From NCBI GenBank assembly GCA_004134995.1, contig REGP01000002.1:1116001-1180000 (forward strand): 64,000 nt of DNA, read 5' to 3'. The translations under genes and the position numbers were made by a program. Within the stretch, counting starts at the first letter, position 1; each line of letters opens with the position of its first letter. Below are positions 1-9,317 of this stretch, in pieces. Under the pieces are notes generated by a model. The model was not told where the DNA came from and ran no database searches. It worked only from the letters and a program-made list of their open reading frames with translations. The stretch comes from Oxalobacteraceae bacterium CAVE-383 (GTDB taxonomy: Bacteria > Pseudomonadota > Gammaproteobacteria > Burkholderiales > Burkholderiaceae_D).

Positions 1-1214
1 AGCAGTCCGACATCGTCGCAACCACCTACGGCATCGCCAACATGGCCTTCGGTCCCGAATTCATCATTCCGAAGCCGTTCGATCCGCGCCTGATGATCAA
101 GATCGCGCCGGCCGTGGCCCGCGCCGCCGAGACCTCCGGCGTCGCTGCCCGTCCGATCCAGGACATGGAAGCCTACGTCGACCGCCTGCAGCAATTCGTC
201 TACCGCAGCGGCACCTTCATGCGTCCGCTGTTCCAGCTCGCCAAGAAGGCGCCGGACGACCGCAAGCGCATCGTTTTCGCCGAAGGCGAAGAAGAAAAAG
301 TGCTGCGCGCGGTGCAAGTGGTCATCGACGAAAACCTGGCGCGCCCGATCCTGGTCGGCCGTCCGGCGGTGCTGGAACAGCGCATCGAGAAATTCGGCCT
401 GCGCCTGAAGCCGGGCATCGACTTCGAAGTGATCAATCCCGATTTCGACCCGCGCTACCGCGATTACTGGCAGACCTATCTGGCGATGACCGATCGCAAG
501 GGCGTCACCGAGCAATACGCGCGGCTGGAAATGCGCCGCCGCCATACGCTGATCGGTTCGATGGCGATCCACAAGGGCCATGCCGACGGCATGATCTGCG
601 GCACCTTCGGCACCACCCAATTGCACCTGCATTACATCGACCAGGTGCTGGGCAAGCGCGAAGGCTGCAATGTGTATGCGGCAATGAATGCGCTGATCCT
701 GGCCGACCGCCAACTGGTGCTGGTCGATACCCACGTCAACGAAAATCCCGACGCGGCGCAGCTGGCCGAGATCACCGTCATGGCCGCCGAGGAAATGCGC
801 CGCTTCGGCCTGAAGCCGCGCGCGGCCCTGTTGTCGCATTCGAACTTCGGCTCCAACAACAGCGAATCGGCGGTCAAGATGCGCAATGTGCTGGGCCTGG
901 TGCAAAAGCAGATGCCGGATCTCGAAATCGACGGCGAAATGCATGGCGACGCGGCGCTCGACAATTGCCTGCTGCAAAAGCAGATGCCGAATTCGCCGCT
1001 GACCGGCGATGCCAATCTGCTGATCATGCCGACCATCGAATCCGCCAATATCGCCTACAACCTGCTGAAGACCACCTCCGGCAACGGCGTGGCGATCGGC
1101 CCGATCCTGCTGGGCTGCGCCAAGCCGGTGCATATCCTGACGCCGTCGGCAACGGTGCGCCGCATCGTCAATATGACGGCGCTGTGCGTGGTGGATGCGC
1201 TGTCGGATCGTTGA
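1..1214 (+). CDS. maeB: NADP-dependent malic enzyme, C-terminal part (5' partial)
   Basis: The reading frame is open from the first bases of the window (codons start at base 3), so the gene begins upstream. The visible ~400 residues open with the end of the malic-enzyme NAD-binding domain (IANMAFGPEF, IPKPFDPRL) and continue into a phosphotransacetylase-like domain (FAEGEEEKVLRA; HGDAAL; NLLIMPTIESANI). This domain order is that of the large, ~760-residue MaeB enzymes, which decarboxylate malate to pyruvate with NADP. In MaeB the PTA-like part is generally regulatory rather than a working phosphotransacetylase (family knowledge). It is followed by a strong terminator and ends convergently against the pigment operon. 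The family call is firm; the N-terminal half cannot be checked here. Confidence 0.93.
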   Translation, partial: QSDIVATTYGIANMAFGPEFIIPKPFDPRLMIKIAPAVARAAETSGVAARPIQDMEAYVDRLQQFVYRSGTFMRPLFQLAKKAPDDRKRIVFAEGEEEKVLRAVQVVIDENLARPILVGRPAVLEQRIEKFGLRLKPGIDFEVINPDFDPRYRDYWQTYLAMTDRKGVTEQYARLEMRRRHTLIGSMAIHKGHADGMICGTFGTTQLHLHYIDQVLGKREGCNVYAAMNALILADRQLVLVDTHVNENPDAAQLAEITVMAAEEMRRFGLKPRAALLSHSNFGSNNSESAVKMRNVLGLVQKQMPDLEIDGEMHGDAALDNCLLQKQMPNSPLTGDANLLIMPTIESANIAYNLLKTTSGNGVAIGPILLGCAKPVHILTPSATVRRIVNMTALCVVDALSDR

Positions 1215-1270
1215 TGGATGCTTGAGCGGATTGTTGATCGCGTCGCGGATTGAATGATCTGCGGCAAATA

Positions 1271-1308
1271 AAAACGGCGCCCCTTCGAAAGAAGGCGCGC
1301 CGTTTTTT
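1271..1308. terminator. Bidirectional intrinsic terminator
   Basis: Stem arms 1273-1286 and 1291-1304 form a 14-bp hairpin with one C-C mismatch and a GAAA loop. It is preceded by an A-run and followed by T1303-1308, so it can stop transcription from both strands. It sits between the maeB stop and the last gene of the minus-strand pigment operon, whose stop codon touches the T-run. Confidence 0.9.
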
Positions 1309-2546
1309 CATGGCCGCTTGAAAATCAGCGAAGTATTGATGCCGCCGAAGGCGAAATTGTTCGACATCACATATTCGCAATCGAGCGTGCGGCCTTCGCC
1401 GACGATGTAGTCGAGATCGCCGCACAGCGGGTCGATGTTTTTCAGGTTGATGGTCGGCGCAAACCACTGGTCGTGCATCATGCGGATGCTGAGCCAGGCT
1501 TCCAGCGCGCCGCATGCGCCCAGCGTATGGCCCATGTAGCTCTTGAGCGAGCTGATCGGGGTATTGGCGCCGAATACCTGGGCGGTGGCCTGCGATTCGG
1601 CGACGTCGCCTTGCTGCGTGCCGGTGCCGTGCGCATTCAGATAGCCGATCGCCGAAGCCGGCAGGCCCGCATCGGCCAGCGCCATTTCGATTGCCGTGCG
1701 CATGGTCGGGGCGTTCGGATTGGTGACATGGCAACCGTCGCTGTTGGTGCCGAAGCCGACGATTTCCGCATAGATCCGGGCGCCGCGCGCGCGGGCGTGC
1801 TCCATCTCTTCCAGGATCAGCGTGCCCGCGCCTTCGCCGATGACCAGGCCGTCGCGCTGGGCATCGAAGGGATTGGGCGTCAATTCCGGCGTGTCGTTGC
1901 GCACGCTGGTGGCGTACAGGGTATCGAACACCGCGGCTTCGGTGGCGCACAGCTCTTCGGCGCCGCCGGCGATCATCGCCAGCTGGCGGCCGCTGCGGAT
2001 CGCTTCGAAGGCATAGCCGATGCCCTGGCTGCCCGAGGTGCAGGCGCTGGAGGTGGTGACGATGCGGCCGGTAGCGCCGAAAAACACGCCCATGTTGACC
2101 GCCGCCGTGTGCGACATCATTTTGATATAGGTGGTGGCATTGATGTTCTTGGTGGTTTTTTCCAGGAACATCAAGCTGAAGTCGCCGATCGCCTTGGGCG
2201 TGCCGGCCGATGAACCGTAGGCAATGCCGAGCATGCCGCCGGTCAGCAGGGGATGATCCAGCAGGCCGGCGTCGAGCAGCGCCATTTCGCTGGCGCGCGT
2301 GGCCATCAGCGCAACCCGGCCCATGCTGCGCGTGCTTTTGCGCGTATAGCGGTCCGACAGTTCGAACGCGGCCGCCGGCGCGCCCAGGCGGGTATGCAGG
2401 CCCTGGTAATCGTCCCATTCATCCATCTTGACGATGGCGTTGCGATAGGTGCGCAGGCGCGCGCCGATGGTATCCCAGTCGCAGCCGATCGGGCTGATCC
2501 CGGCCATGCCGGTCACCGCCACGCGGCGTTCCTGGCGGCCGCTCAT
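1308..2546 (-). CDS. Beta-ketoacyl-ACP synthase (FabF/KAS II-type) of aryl-polyene operon
   Basis: This 412-residue condensing enzyme has an intact thiolase-fold active site: the cysteine in SSACTSGSQG, histidine in NAHGTGTQ and histidine in YMGHTLGACGA. It would perform decarboxylative Claisen condensations that extend the polyene chain on an acyl carrier protein. It is the last gene of the operon and overlaps the ketoreductase by 4 bp (ATGA), which suggests translational coupling. Length and motifs match FabF-like ketosynthases of aryl-polyene clusters, so I place it there rather than in primary fatty-acid synthesis. Substrate is inferred from context. Confidence 0.88.
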   Translation of the reverse strand: MSGRQERRVAVTGMAGISPIGCDWDTIGARLRTYRNAIVKMDEWDDYQGLHTRLGAPAAAFELSDRYTRKSTRSMGRVALMATRASEMALLDAGLLDHPLLTGGMLGIAYGSSAGTPKAIGDFSLMFLEKTTKNINATTYIKMMSHTAAVNMGVFFGATGRIVTTSSACTSGSQGIGYAFEAIRSGRQLAMIAGGAEELCATEAAVFDTLYATSVRNDTPELTPNPFDAQRDGLVIGEGAGTLILEEMEHARARGARIYAEIVGFGTNSDGCHVTNPNAPTMRTAIEMALADAGLPASAIGYLNAHGTGTQQGDVAESQATAQVFGANTPISSLKSYMGHTLGACGALEAWLSIRMMHDQWFAPTINLKNIDPLCGDLDYIVGEGRTLDCEYVMSNNFAFGGINTSLIFKRP

Positions 2547-3280
2547 GCCAGTCCGCCGTTCACGGAAATGACCTGGCGCGTGATGTAGGCGGCGTCTTCC
2601 GCCATCAGGAAACTGACGGTGGCGGCCACTTCTTCGGGCTTGCCGACGCGACGCGCCGGGATCAATTTAAGGATGTCATCCATGGGTGCGTCTTCCAGCA
2701 TCTCGGTTTGAATCACGCCGGGGGCGACGCAGTTGACGGTGATATTGCGTTTCGCCAATTCCAGCGCCAGCGCCTTGGTGGCGCCGATGATGCCGGCCTT
2801 GGCCGCGCTGTAATTGACCTGGCCGCGGTTGCCGACCAGGCCGGAAACCGAGGCCAGCGTGACGATGCGGCCCGGCTGGCGGCGCTGCACCATCGGCATG
2901 ACCAGCGGCTGCAGCACATTGTAGAAGCCGTCCAGATTGGTTTTGAGCACGCTGTCCCAGTCCTCGCCGGACATCATCGGGAAGGCGTTGTCGCGCGCGA
3001 TGCCGGCATTGCAGACCACGCCGTAATAACAGCCGTGCGCGGCGATGTCGGCGGCCAGGATATCGGCGGCATCGGCGCGTTGGCCGATATCGAATTGCAG
3101 CACGCGCGCTTTGCGTCCCAGCGCTTCGATCTCGCGCGCCACGCCGTCGGCGGCGTCGCGCCGCTGATGGCAATGCAGCACGATATCGAAGCCGTCCCGC
3201 GCCAGCCGCAGCGCGATCGCCTGGCCGATGCCGCGGCTGGAGCCGGTTACCAGAATCGTTTTATTCATACTTATACTCAT
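2543..3280 (-). CDS. 3-oxoacyl-ACP reductase (FabG-type SDR)
   Basis: A 245-residue short-chain dehydrogenase. It shows the nucleotide-binding motif GSSRGIGQAIA near residue 13, an NAG motif (VCNAGIARDNAF) and the catalytic Ser...Tyr-x3-Lys set (ASVSG; YSAAKAG). It reduces 3-ketoacyl-ACP to the 3-hydroxy form with NADPH and would act after each condensation. It overlaps both neighbours by 4 bp (stop/start ATGA). FabG paralogues inside aryl-polyene operons are standard, so the pigment role comes from the operon rather than from the protein itself. Confidence 0.9.
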   Translation of the reverse strand: MSISMNKTILVTGSSRGIGQAIALRLARDGFDIVLHCHQRRDAADGVAREIEALGRKARVLQFDIGQRADAADILAADIAAHGCYYGVVCNAGIARDNAFPMMSGEDWDSVLKTNLDGFYNVLQPLVMPMVQRRQPGRIVTLASVSGLVGNRGQVNYSAAKAGIIGATKALALELAKRNITVNCVAPGVIQTEMLEDAPMDDILKLIPARRVGKPEEVAATVSFLMAEDAAYITRQVISVNGGLA

Positions 3281-3807
3281 ACTGCGCCTTCATCAAGAAA
3301 CGCCGTCAGGTCGGGCGGTTGGAATACGGTCAGCGTCGCGCTGGCGATGCGTTCGCCGCCCTCCGCGATGGAACAGTCGAACGACCCCAGGCCGTTGTCG
3401 GCCTGCAGCAGCCGCTGCACATGAATGCGCAGCGTGCTGCCGGGCGCGAAATGGCCGCGGCTCGCAGTATAGCGGCGGCTGCCCAGCAGGAAACCGATTT
3501 TGCGCGGCGCTTGTTCATGCGCGCCGCCGTCCTGCAGGCCCTGCTTCCGGGCTTGCTGCATGGCCTGCACTCCGGCGAACGCGGCCACCGCCTGCGCCAT
3601 GTATTCGATGCCGATCCAGCTGCCGACACCGTCCTCGCCGCAGAACAGGGCAGTGGCGGTGATGTCGACTTCGGCCTGCAGGCTGTCGGCGTCGGCATCC
3701 ACCACGCGGTCGAGCAACAGCATGCTGGCGCTGTGCGGGACCAGGCTGGCGACCGGCGGGAACACTTTTTCTTGCCTGGATTGACCGGGTGTTTGCATGA
3801 TCGTCAT
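3277..3807 (-). CDS. 3-hydroxyacyl-ACP dehydratase, COG4706/ApeP-like hotdog protein
   Basis: 176 residues with the family core: LVPHSASMLLLDRV near residue 25 and WIGIEYMAQAVAAFAG near residue 65, typical of the small hotdog dehydratases of aryl-polyene clusters. It would remove water from the 3-hydroxyacyl-ACP to build the conjugated double bonds. The start at 3807 is chosen because its ATGA overlaps the stop of the upstream ketosynthase, as at many other junctions in this operon. An ATG three codons later (3798) is possible. A longer frame exists upstream but would lie inside the ketosynthase gene and is not believed. Confidence 0.84.
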   Translation of the reverse strand: MTIMQTPGQSRQEKVFPPVASLVPHSASMLLLDRVVDADADSLQAEVDITATALFCGEDGVGSWIGIEYMAQAVAAFAGVQAMQQARKQGLQDGGAHEQAPRKIGFLLGSRRYTASRGHFAPGSTLRIHVQRLLQADNGLGSFDCSIAEGGERIASATLTVFQPPDLTAFLDEGAV

Positions 3808-4988
3808 TGTCTGCCGAAAATCAGCGCCGCGTTGACGCCGCCGAAGGCGAAGGAATTGCTGAGCACGCGCCGCAGCGGCCGTCCCAGGCTTTGCCGGTCG
3901 GCGGCCAGTTGCAGCTTCGGCAGCGCCGGGTCCGGCACGCCGTCCCACAGGTGCGGCGGCAGCCGGCCTTGCGGATTGTCGTCCTGCATCGCCAGCCAGC
4001 ACAGCCCCGCTTCCACCGCGCTGGCCGCCCCCAGCGCATGGCCGGTCAGGGGCTTGGTCGAACTGGCCGCCACGCGCTCGCCGAACAGGGCCGCCACCAC
4101 CAGGCTTTCCATGGCGTCGTTTTGCGGCGTCGCGGTGCCGTGCAGATTGATGTAATCGATGTCGTCCGCCCGCAGTCCGGCGCGCCGCAGCGCCTGCCGT
4201 ATCGCCAGGCCGGCGCCGCGCCCGCCGGGATCCGGCGCGGAAATATGGTGGGCATCCGATGCTTCGCCCCAGCCGAGCAGCGCCACTGCCGCTTCATCCC
4301 GGCTCATCAGGAACAGCGCGGCCGCTTCGCCGATATTGATGCCGTCGCGGTTCGCGCTGAACGGCCGGCAGCGGCTGCCGCTGATCGATTCCAGCGCGCC
4401 GAAACCGGCCAGGGTAAACGCGCACAAGGTATCGATGCCGCCGCTGATCACGGCGTCGCACAGGCCCATGTTGATCAGGCGCGCCGCGCTCGCCATGGCC
4501 TTGGCGCTGGAGGCGCAGGCGCTGGAATGGGTATAGGCCGGCCCGCCCACGCCCAGGGTCTGCGCCAGCGCGGCCGCGGGCGATCCGAGTTCCTGCTGGC
4601 TGTAATTGAATTGCGCCGGCAGCGTGCCGTCGCGGTCGTATTGGCGCAGCGCGGCTTCGCCTTCGGCGATGCCGGAGGTGCTGGTGCCGACCACCACGCC
4701 GACCCGGTCCGGGCCGTAGCGCGCGATGGCGGCGTCCACGGCGGGCCGGATTTGCGCCAGCGCTGCCAGCGCCAGGCGGTTATTGCGGCTGCGGTCGCGC
4801 AAGGGCAGGTGATCGACCGGCGGCAACGCGGCATCCGGCACGTCGACCGCGCCGATCGGCAGCGCCAGTTCCGGCAGGTAGCGCGTATCGGTGCGCAGGC
4901 CGCTGCGGCCGGCGTACATGGCGCCGGCGATGGCGGGAAGGCTGTCGCCGAGCGCGCACAGCATGCCGAGTCGGTTCAGGTAAATCAT
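3804..4988 (-). CDS. Beta-ketoacyl-ACP synthase, second copy in operon
   Basis: 394 residues from the ATG at 4988, beginning MIYLNRLGML as KAS proteins do. The frame is open 75 codons further upstream, but that part overlaps the lipoprotein gene and has no family resemblance. The active site is complete: Cys in HSSACASSAK, His in NLHGTATPQND, His in LTGHALGAASA. It is a distinct subtype from the 1308-2546 enzyme, and the two together with the chain-length-factor-like protein at 17639 are the three condensing proteins of the operon. Which step each catalyses cannot be read from sequence. Confidence 0.87.
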   Translation of the reverse strand: MIYLNRLGMLCALGDSLPAIAGAMYAGRSGLRTDTRYLPELALPIGAVDVPDAALPPVDHLPLRDRSRNNRLALAALAQIRPAVDAAIARYGPDRVGVVVGTSTSGIAEGEAALRQYDRDGTLPAQFNYSQQELGSPAAALAQTLGVGGPAYTHSSACASSAKAMASAARLINMGLCDAVISGGIDTLCAFTLAGFGALESISGSRCRPFSANRDGINIGEAAALFLMSRDEAAVALLGWGEASDAHHISAPDPGGRGAGLAIRQALRRAGLRADDIDYINLHGTATPQNDAMESLVVAALFGERVAASSTKPLTGHALGAASAVEAGLCWLAMQDDNPQGRLPPHLWDGVPDPALPKLQLAADRQSLGRPLRRVLSNSFAFGGVNAALIFGRQ

Positions 4989-4990
4989 GT

Positions 4991-5653
4991 TCAGGCGCCG
5001 TCCGCGGCGGAGACGATCGTCAGCCGGTAGTGATAGCGCAGGTTGTTCAATACGACCTTGCCGCCCCAGCGCCGCGCGCCGGGATAGTCGATGACCGTGA
5101 TCGGCCGGCCTTCGAGGGACAGGGTGCGGCGCTGCGCCGTGCCCGCACCCTCGGCCGCATCCTGGATATCCCAGCCCGGCGGCAATGCCGCGCGCAGGGC
5201 CGCCGCCGGCCACAGCGTGAGCTGCAGATCTTCCAGCACGTCTTCGCCGCGCACTTGCGGCGGCAGCATGAAGTGGCGCCAGGTTTTCAGTTCCTTTCCG
5301 TCGTATTGCAAGGTCATCACGCGCTGGCCGAACGCCAGTCCAACCAGGGTCAATTGATTGGCGTCGGCATCGATTTCCAGCGCGGTGTCGAGTTCGTCGG
5401 TGCGGCCTTCGCGTTCCACGATCAGATGCTGTTGCAGGCTCAGGGATTGCCCAAGGGTGGCCGGCGCCAGCTTCAGGCCAAGCCTGGCCGGTGCGGCAGG
5501 CTTGCCGGCGGGCGCCATGCCGGCGCAGGCGCTCAATGCCAGCAACGCCGGCAACGTTATCAATGCCAGCCGGCCGCGCAGCGTCGGCAAGAGCGGCCGC
5601 GCGGCCGGCCTGCGGGCAGGGAGCGGGAACTTGCGATTTACTCCGGCTTGCAT
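4991..5653 (-). CDS. DUF3261 outer-membrane-type lipoprotein
   Basis: 220 residues with a basic, proline/arginine-rich N-tail, a hydrophobic stretch and a lipobox (LSACAG, residues ~41-46), so it is probably lipidated and periplasm-facing. The body resembles the DUF3261 lipoproteins found beside LolA-like and MMPL proteins in aryl-polyene operons, where an outer-membrane insertion or carrier role is assumed. An SD-like GGAG lies just before the ATG. It overlaps the oxidoreductase end by 16 bp and stops 2 bp before the ketosynthase start. Biochemical role unproven. Confidence 0.8.
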   Translation of the reverse strand: MQAGVNRKFPLPARRPAARPLLPTLRGRLALITLPALLALSACAGMAPAGKPAAPARLGLKLAPATLGQSLSLQQHLIVEREGRTDELDTALEIDADANQLTLVGLAFGQRVMTLQYDGKELKTWRHFMLPPQVRGEDVLEDLQLTLWPAAALRAALPPGWDIQDAAEGAGTAQRRTLSLEGRPITVIDYPGARRWGGKVVLNNLRYHYRLTIVSAADGA

Positions 5654-6867
5654 AAGGTCTCCAGCGCCGCCAGCCGCCGCTGGCTTTCTTTTACGAACGG
5701 ATTGCTTTCATCCCATGCATAACCGGCCAGAATCGAAGAGATCATGCGGCGGATTTCCGGTTGCTGTTGCTCATGAAAAATAATGTCCTGGAAACCGCCC
5801 GCGTACCACGATTCGACAAAGGTGCGGAAAGTATCCACGCCCTTTTTGAGCGGTACGGCGAAATCGGCGTTCCAGTCCGGTGTTTCGCCGTCGAGTTGCC
5901 GCTGCAGGCAGGCGACCGCCAGGCTGGCCGATTTTACCGCGATGGTGACGCCCGAGGAGAAAACCGGATCGAGGAATTCGCCGGCGTTGCCGAGCAAGGC
6001 ATAGCCCTTGCCCCACAGCCGCTTGACGTTGGACGCATAACCGACGATCTGGCGCGCCGGCGTGTCCCATTTGGCATTGGCCAGCAACAGCCGCTGCGTC
6101 GGTTCGGCATGGACCAGCGCCTGCAGCCGCTCGGTTTCGCTGCCCTGGTATTGCGCCAGGAAGGCCTGTTCGGCCACCACGCCGATCGAACAGCGGCCGC
6201 CGGCGAACGGGATCAGCCAGTACCAGACATTGCAATGCTCGGGATGGACGCAGACGCGGATTTTGTTGCGGTCGAAGCGCGCATCGGCAATGCCGTCTTC
6301 GATATGCGTAAACAGCGCGCCGCGCACCGGGAAATTGGACGGTTGTTCCAGATCCAGCAGGCGCGGCAGCACGCGCCCGAAACCGCTGGCGTCGAGCACG
6401 AAGCGGGCCCGGATGCGATAGGGATCGCCGTCGGGACGGGTCACGTCCAGCACCGCGCCCTCGCCGGAAAAATCGGCGGCCGTCACCTGATGCCGGTAAC
6501 GCAGATCGGCGCCCTGGCGCGCGGCCTCGGTTGCCAGCACCAGATCGAAGGCGGCGCGCTGCACTTGATAGGTGGTGCCCCAGCCGGGCGAATGCTTGTC
6601 GCGGAAATCGAAAGCGGTGTAGCGATCGCCGCGCACGAAGGCGGCGCCGTTTTTGTATTGAAAGCCGGCTTCGACCACGGCCCGCAGCATGCCGGCCTGT
6701 TCGATGTATTGCATGCTTTGCGGCAGCAGGCTTTCGCCGATGGAGAAGCGTGGAAACTGCTCGCGTTCCAGTACGATGACGTGCCGCCCGCGCTGCCGCA
6801 ATAATGCAGCCGCAACCGCACCGGCCGGACCGGCGCCGATAACCACAACCTCGCATTGCTCAATCAT
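5638..6867 (-). CDS. FAD-dependent oxidoreductase, halogenase/geranylgeranyl-reductase-like
   Basis: 409 residues starting MIEQCEVVVIGAGPAG, a Rossmann FAD-binding motif at the very N-terminus, followed by a GDRYTAFDF segment and a second FAD-contact region (GYALLGNAGEFLDPVFSSG). This is the layout of the tryptophan-halogenase/PHBH superfamily; the halogenase WxWxIP motif was not recognised. The start at 6867 overlaps the MMPL stop (ATGA). Such flavoproteins recur in aryl-polyene operons, where they might modify the aryl head or polyene; the reaction is unknown. Confidence 0.8.
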   Translation of the reverse strand: MIEQCEVVVIGAGPAGAVAAALLRQRGRHVIVLEREQFPRFSIGESLLPQSMQYIEQAGMLRAVVEAGFQYKNGAAFVRGDRYTAFDFRDKHSPGWGTTYQVQRAAFDLVLATEAARQGADLRYRHQVTAADFSGEGAVLDVTRPDGDPYRIRARFVLDASGFGRVLPRLLDLEQPSNFPVRGALFTHIEDGIADARFDRNKIRVCVHPEHCNVWYWLIPFAGGRCSIGVVAEQAFLAQYQGSETERLQALVHAEPTQRLLLANAKWDTPARQIVGYASNVKRLWGKGYALLGNAGEFLDPVFSSGVTIAVKSASLAVACLQRQLDGETPDWNADFAVPLKKGVDTFRTFVESWYAGGFQDIIFHEQQQPEIRRMISSILAGYAWDESNPFVKESQRRLAALETLCKPE

Positions 6868-9317
6868 GTTCCGCTTTCTTCTTTGCTTGATTCGGTACAG
6901 GGTGCAATCAGCCACACGCTGGCCATGCCGATCAGCATGGTCAAGCCGAAGGCATGCAGCGGCGGCGTCCGGCTCAGCGCCAGCAGGCCGAACGCCAGCA
7001 GCGCGCTGACCGCCGACAGGCCGACCGCCAGCCAGGCGAAGGGGTCGCGCCGATTCAGCCCGTGATTCGATCCATGATCCGGCCCATGATCCGGCCCCTC
7101 TTGCAGGAAAATGCCGTAATCGACGCCGAGGCCGAGAATCAGCATCAGCGCCAATACATGGAACAGCTGCAGCGGCAGGCCCAGCAGGCCGAGCGCGGCC
7201 AGCGTCGCGATGCTGGCCAGGGCCGGCGGCAGCAGCACGCGCCATGCCGCTGAACGGTAGCGCCAGAACAGCAGCGCATAAATCGCCAGATAAGCGCCTA
7301 TGGCGGCCCAGCCCATATAGCGGCGGTAACTGCCGAGCACGCTCGAAATTTCGCCGACCTTGTCGACCCATTGCACTTCCTGCGAGGCATCGGCGGCGCG
7401 CGCCAGCAAGGGCAGGTTGGCGTAATCGTTCAATCCGCGCAGCGCCACGATGCTGGCGTATCTGCCTTCGACTTTGCCCAGCCATAAATAGCGTGAAGGC
7501 TCGCCGGCGGCGGTTTCCAGAAAGCGTTCCGGCGTCAACGGCGCTTGCGGCGCCGCAATGGCCGTCTTGATTTTGGCGATCCAGTCCGCGTCTTCGCCGA
7601 TCTGTTTTGCGATTGCCGGCAGCGGGCCGTCATCGCCGAGCAATGCAGTCTGCGCCAACTGCCGGTTTTCCTGTTGCCGCCGCAGCGACGGCGCCCAGTT
7701 GGAGATGGCCTGGTAGCCGCTGATGAGCTTGCGCTCGACCAGGGGCTGCAGGCGGTCCTGCAATGCTTCTTCGCGTTGCAGCAATTGTTCGACGGAATCG
7801 GCGCGGATCAGATAGAACTGCACCGGCGTCGGCGCATCCAGCAGGCGGCCCAGCTTGATCTGATCGGCCAGCAACTCGGCCGGCGGCTTTTGCAATGAAC
7901 GGATATCGTCGCTGACCTGCAGGCGGCCGATGCCGGTTATAGCGAAGATGGCAAACAGCGCCAGTACGGCAAAGCTGGCCCGGTTACGCTGCAGGCGCGG
8001 CCAGCGCGCGCGGCTGGCGCCGAAAGCCTGCGCCAGCCGGCTGGCGCGCAGCGCGCCCGGCGCGGCGAACAGGGGAAACCAGCACAATACGGTCAGCCAC
8101 GCGAAGACCAGTCCCAGTCCCGAAAACACCGCCATCTGGCGCAAGCCCGGAAACGGCGTCAGCGCCAGGCCGAGGTAGCCGATCAGCGCCGCCGCCAGGG
8201 TCAAGCACAGGCCCGGCCAGATGCGGCGCAGCAGATCGGCATCCGGCGTACGCTGGTCTTCGCGCAGGCGGCTGCACAGATAATAGATGCCGTAATCCTG
8301 CGCGATGCCGATCAGGCTGGCGCCGAACACCAGCGTCAGCAAATGGATCTGGCCGAACAGCATCCAGCAGACCGACAGCGCGCCGAGGCAGCCGATGGCG
8401 ATCGATGTTGCGATCAGCGCAATCGGCTTGAGCGAGCGGAAAGTCAGCCACATCATCAACACGATGCCGAGCAGCGAACCGATGCCGATGGTCGACATTT
8501 CGCCGGCCGCCTGGGCGCTGGCCGCGGCCGCATGCAATACCACGCCGGCGCTGATGACGTCGCTGCCCGGCACGGCCTGCAGCGCGGCCTGTTTTGCGGC
8601 GGCGATCAGCGGCGTCACCGCTTCCTGCGTCGACATGGCGAACGCGGGCGGACGCAGATGCATCAGCAGCACCACATACGAGCGGCCGCCGGCTTCGACG
8701 AACAGGCGGCCGTCGCGCGGCCGCACCGGGGTTTCCTGCGCGCGCGCCTGGACCCAGCCGCTGAACAGCCCGAACGGATCGTCCTGCCATGCGCCCAGCC
8801 GCGGACCGCCGAAAGCGCCGTACAGGCCGGCGAGCGCGCGCTGGCTCCAATAGGCGGCGGGCCGGGTTTGCAGATCGCTGCGCTGCTGCGGCGTCAGCAG
8901 GCCAAGGCGGCTGCCGGCAAACGGCGCCAGCCAGTCGCGCTGCATTTGGTCGGAGGCGGCGTCGTCCTGCGCCAGCAGATCGGCATGCGGCGCCAGCACC
9001 GCCTGGTAAGCATCGGCGGCGCGCCGGGCCTGCTCCCAGTCGGGCGCGCCGACCAGCGTCACCAGGCGCTGCTGGGCCGAGTCCACCATATGGTCGAAGG
9101 CTTGCTGCTTGATCGGATCCTGCTGCTGCGCCGGCAGCAGCGCCAGGATGTCGGTATTTGGCGCGATGCGCTGCACCAGCCACAGATAGCCGTTGTGGCC
9201 GAGCAGCAGTGCGGCGACCAGCAGCCAGAGCAGGGCGGCATATCGTTGCCATCGCTGCCATTGCCGCCACTGCGGCCATGGTTGCCGCTTGCCATGGTTG
9301 CCGGTGCTATTGGGCAA
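6864..9317 (-). CDS. MMPL/RND-family exporter
   Basis: About 817 residues with the two-fold RND/MMPL plan: TM helix near residue 25, a large periplasmic loop, a block of TM helices including FGASLIGIAQDYGIYYL, a second loop and a second TM block with LMLILGLGVDYGIF. It should move the lipid-linked pigment or its precursor across the inner membrane, using the LolA-like and DUF3261 partners for onward transfer. Start: a TTG at 9317 has GGAG six bases before it and overlaps lolA-like by 11 bp. An ATG at 9404 would overlap that gene by 98 bp, so I prefer the TTG. Confidence 0.83.
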   Translation of the reverse strand: MPNSTGNHGKRQPWPQWRQWQRWQRYAALLWLLVAALLLGHNGYLWLVQRIAPNTDILALLPAQQQDPIKQQAFDHMVDSAQQRLVTLVGAPDWEQARRAADAYQAVLAPHADLLAQDDAASDQMQRDWLAPFAGSRLGLLTPQQRSDLQTRPAAYWSQRALAGLYGAFGGPRLGAWQDDPFGLFSGWVQARAQETPVRPRDGRLFVEAGGRSYVVLLMHLRPPAFAMSTQEAVTPLIAAAKQAALQAVPGSDVISAGVVLHAAAASAQAAGEMSTIGIGSLLGIVLMMWLTFRSLKPIALIATSIAIGCLGALSVCWMLFGQIHLLTLVFGASLIGIAQDYGIYYLCSRLREDQRTPDADLLRRIWPGLCLTLAAALIGYLGLALTPFPGLRQMAVFSGLGLVFAWLTVLCWFPLFAAPGALRASRLAQAFGASRARWPRLQRNRASFAVLALFAIFAITGIGRLQVSDDIRSLQKPPAELLADQIKLGRLLDAPTPVQFYLIRADSVEQLLQREEALQDRLQPLVERKLISGYQAISNWAPSLRRQQENRQLAQTALLGDDGPLPAIAKQIGEDADWIAKIKTAIAAPQAPLTPERFLETAAGEPSRYLWLGKVEGRYASIVALRGLNDYANLPLLARAADASQEVQWVDKVGEISSVLGSYRRYMGWAAIGAYLAIYALLFWRYRSAAWRVLLPPALASIATLAALGLLGLPLQLFHVLALMLILGLGVDYGIFLQEGPDHGPDHGSNHGLNRRDPFAWLAVGLSAVSALLAFGLLALSRTPPLHAFGLTMLIGMASVWLIAPCTESSKEESGT

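Noticed and set aside
1168-2418. Minus-strand frame of 416 codons overlapping the first ketosynthase
   Set aside because: Out-of-frame shadow of the ketosynthase at 1308-2546; Arg/His-rich composition and no motifs.
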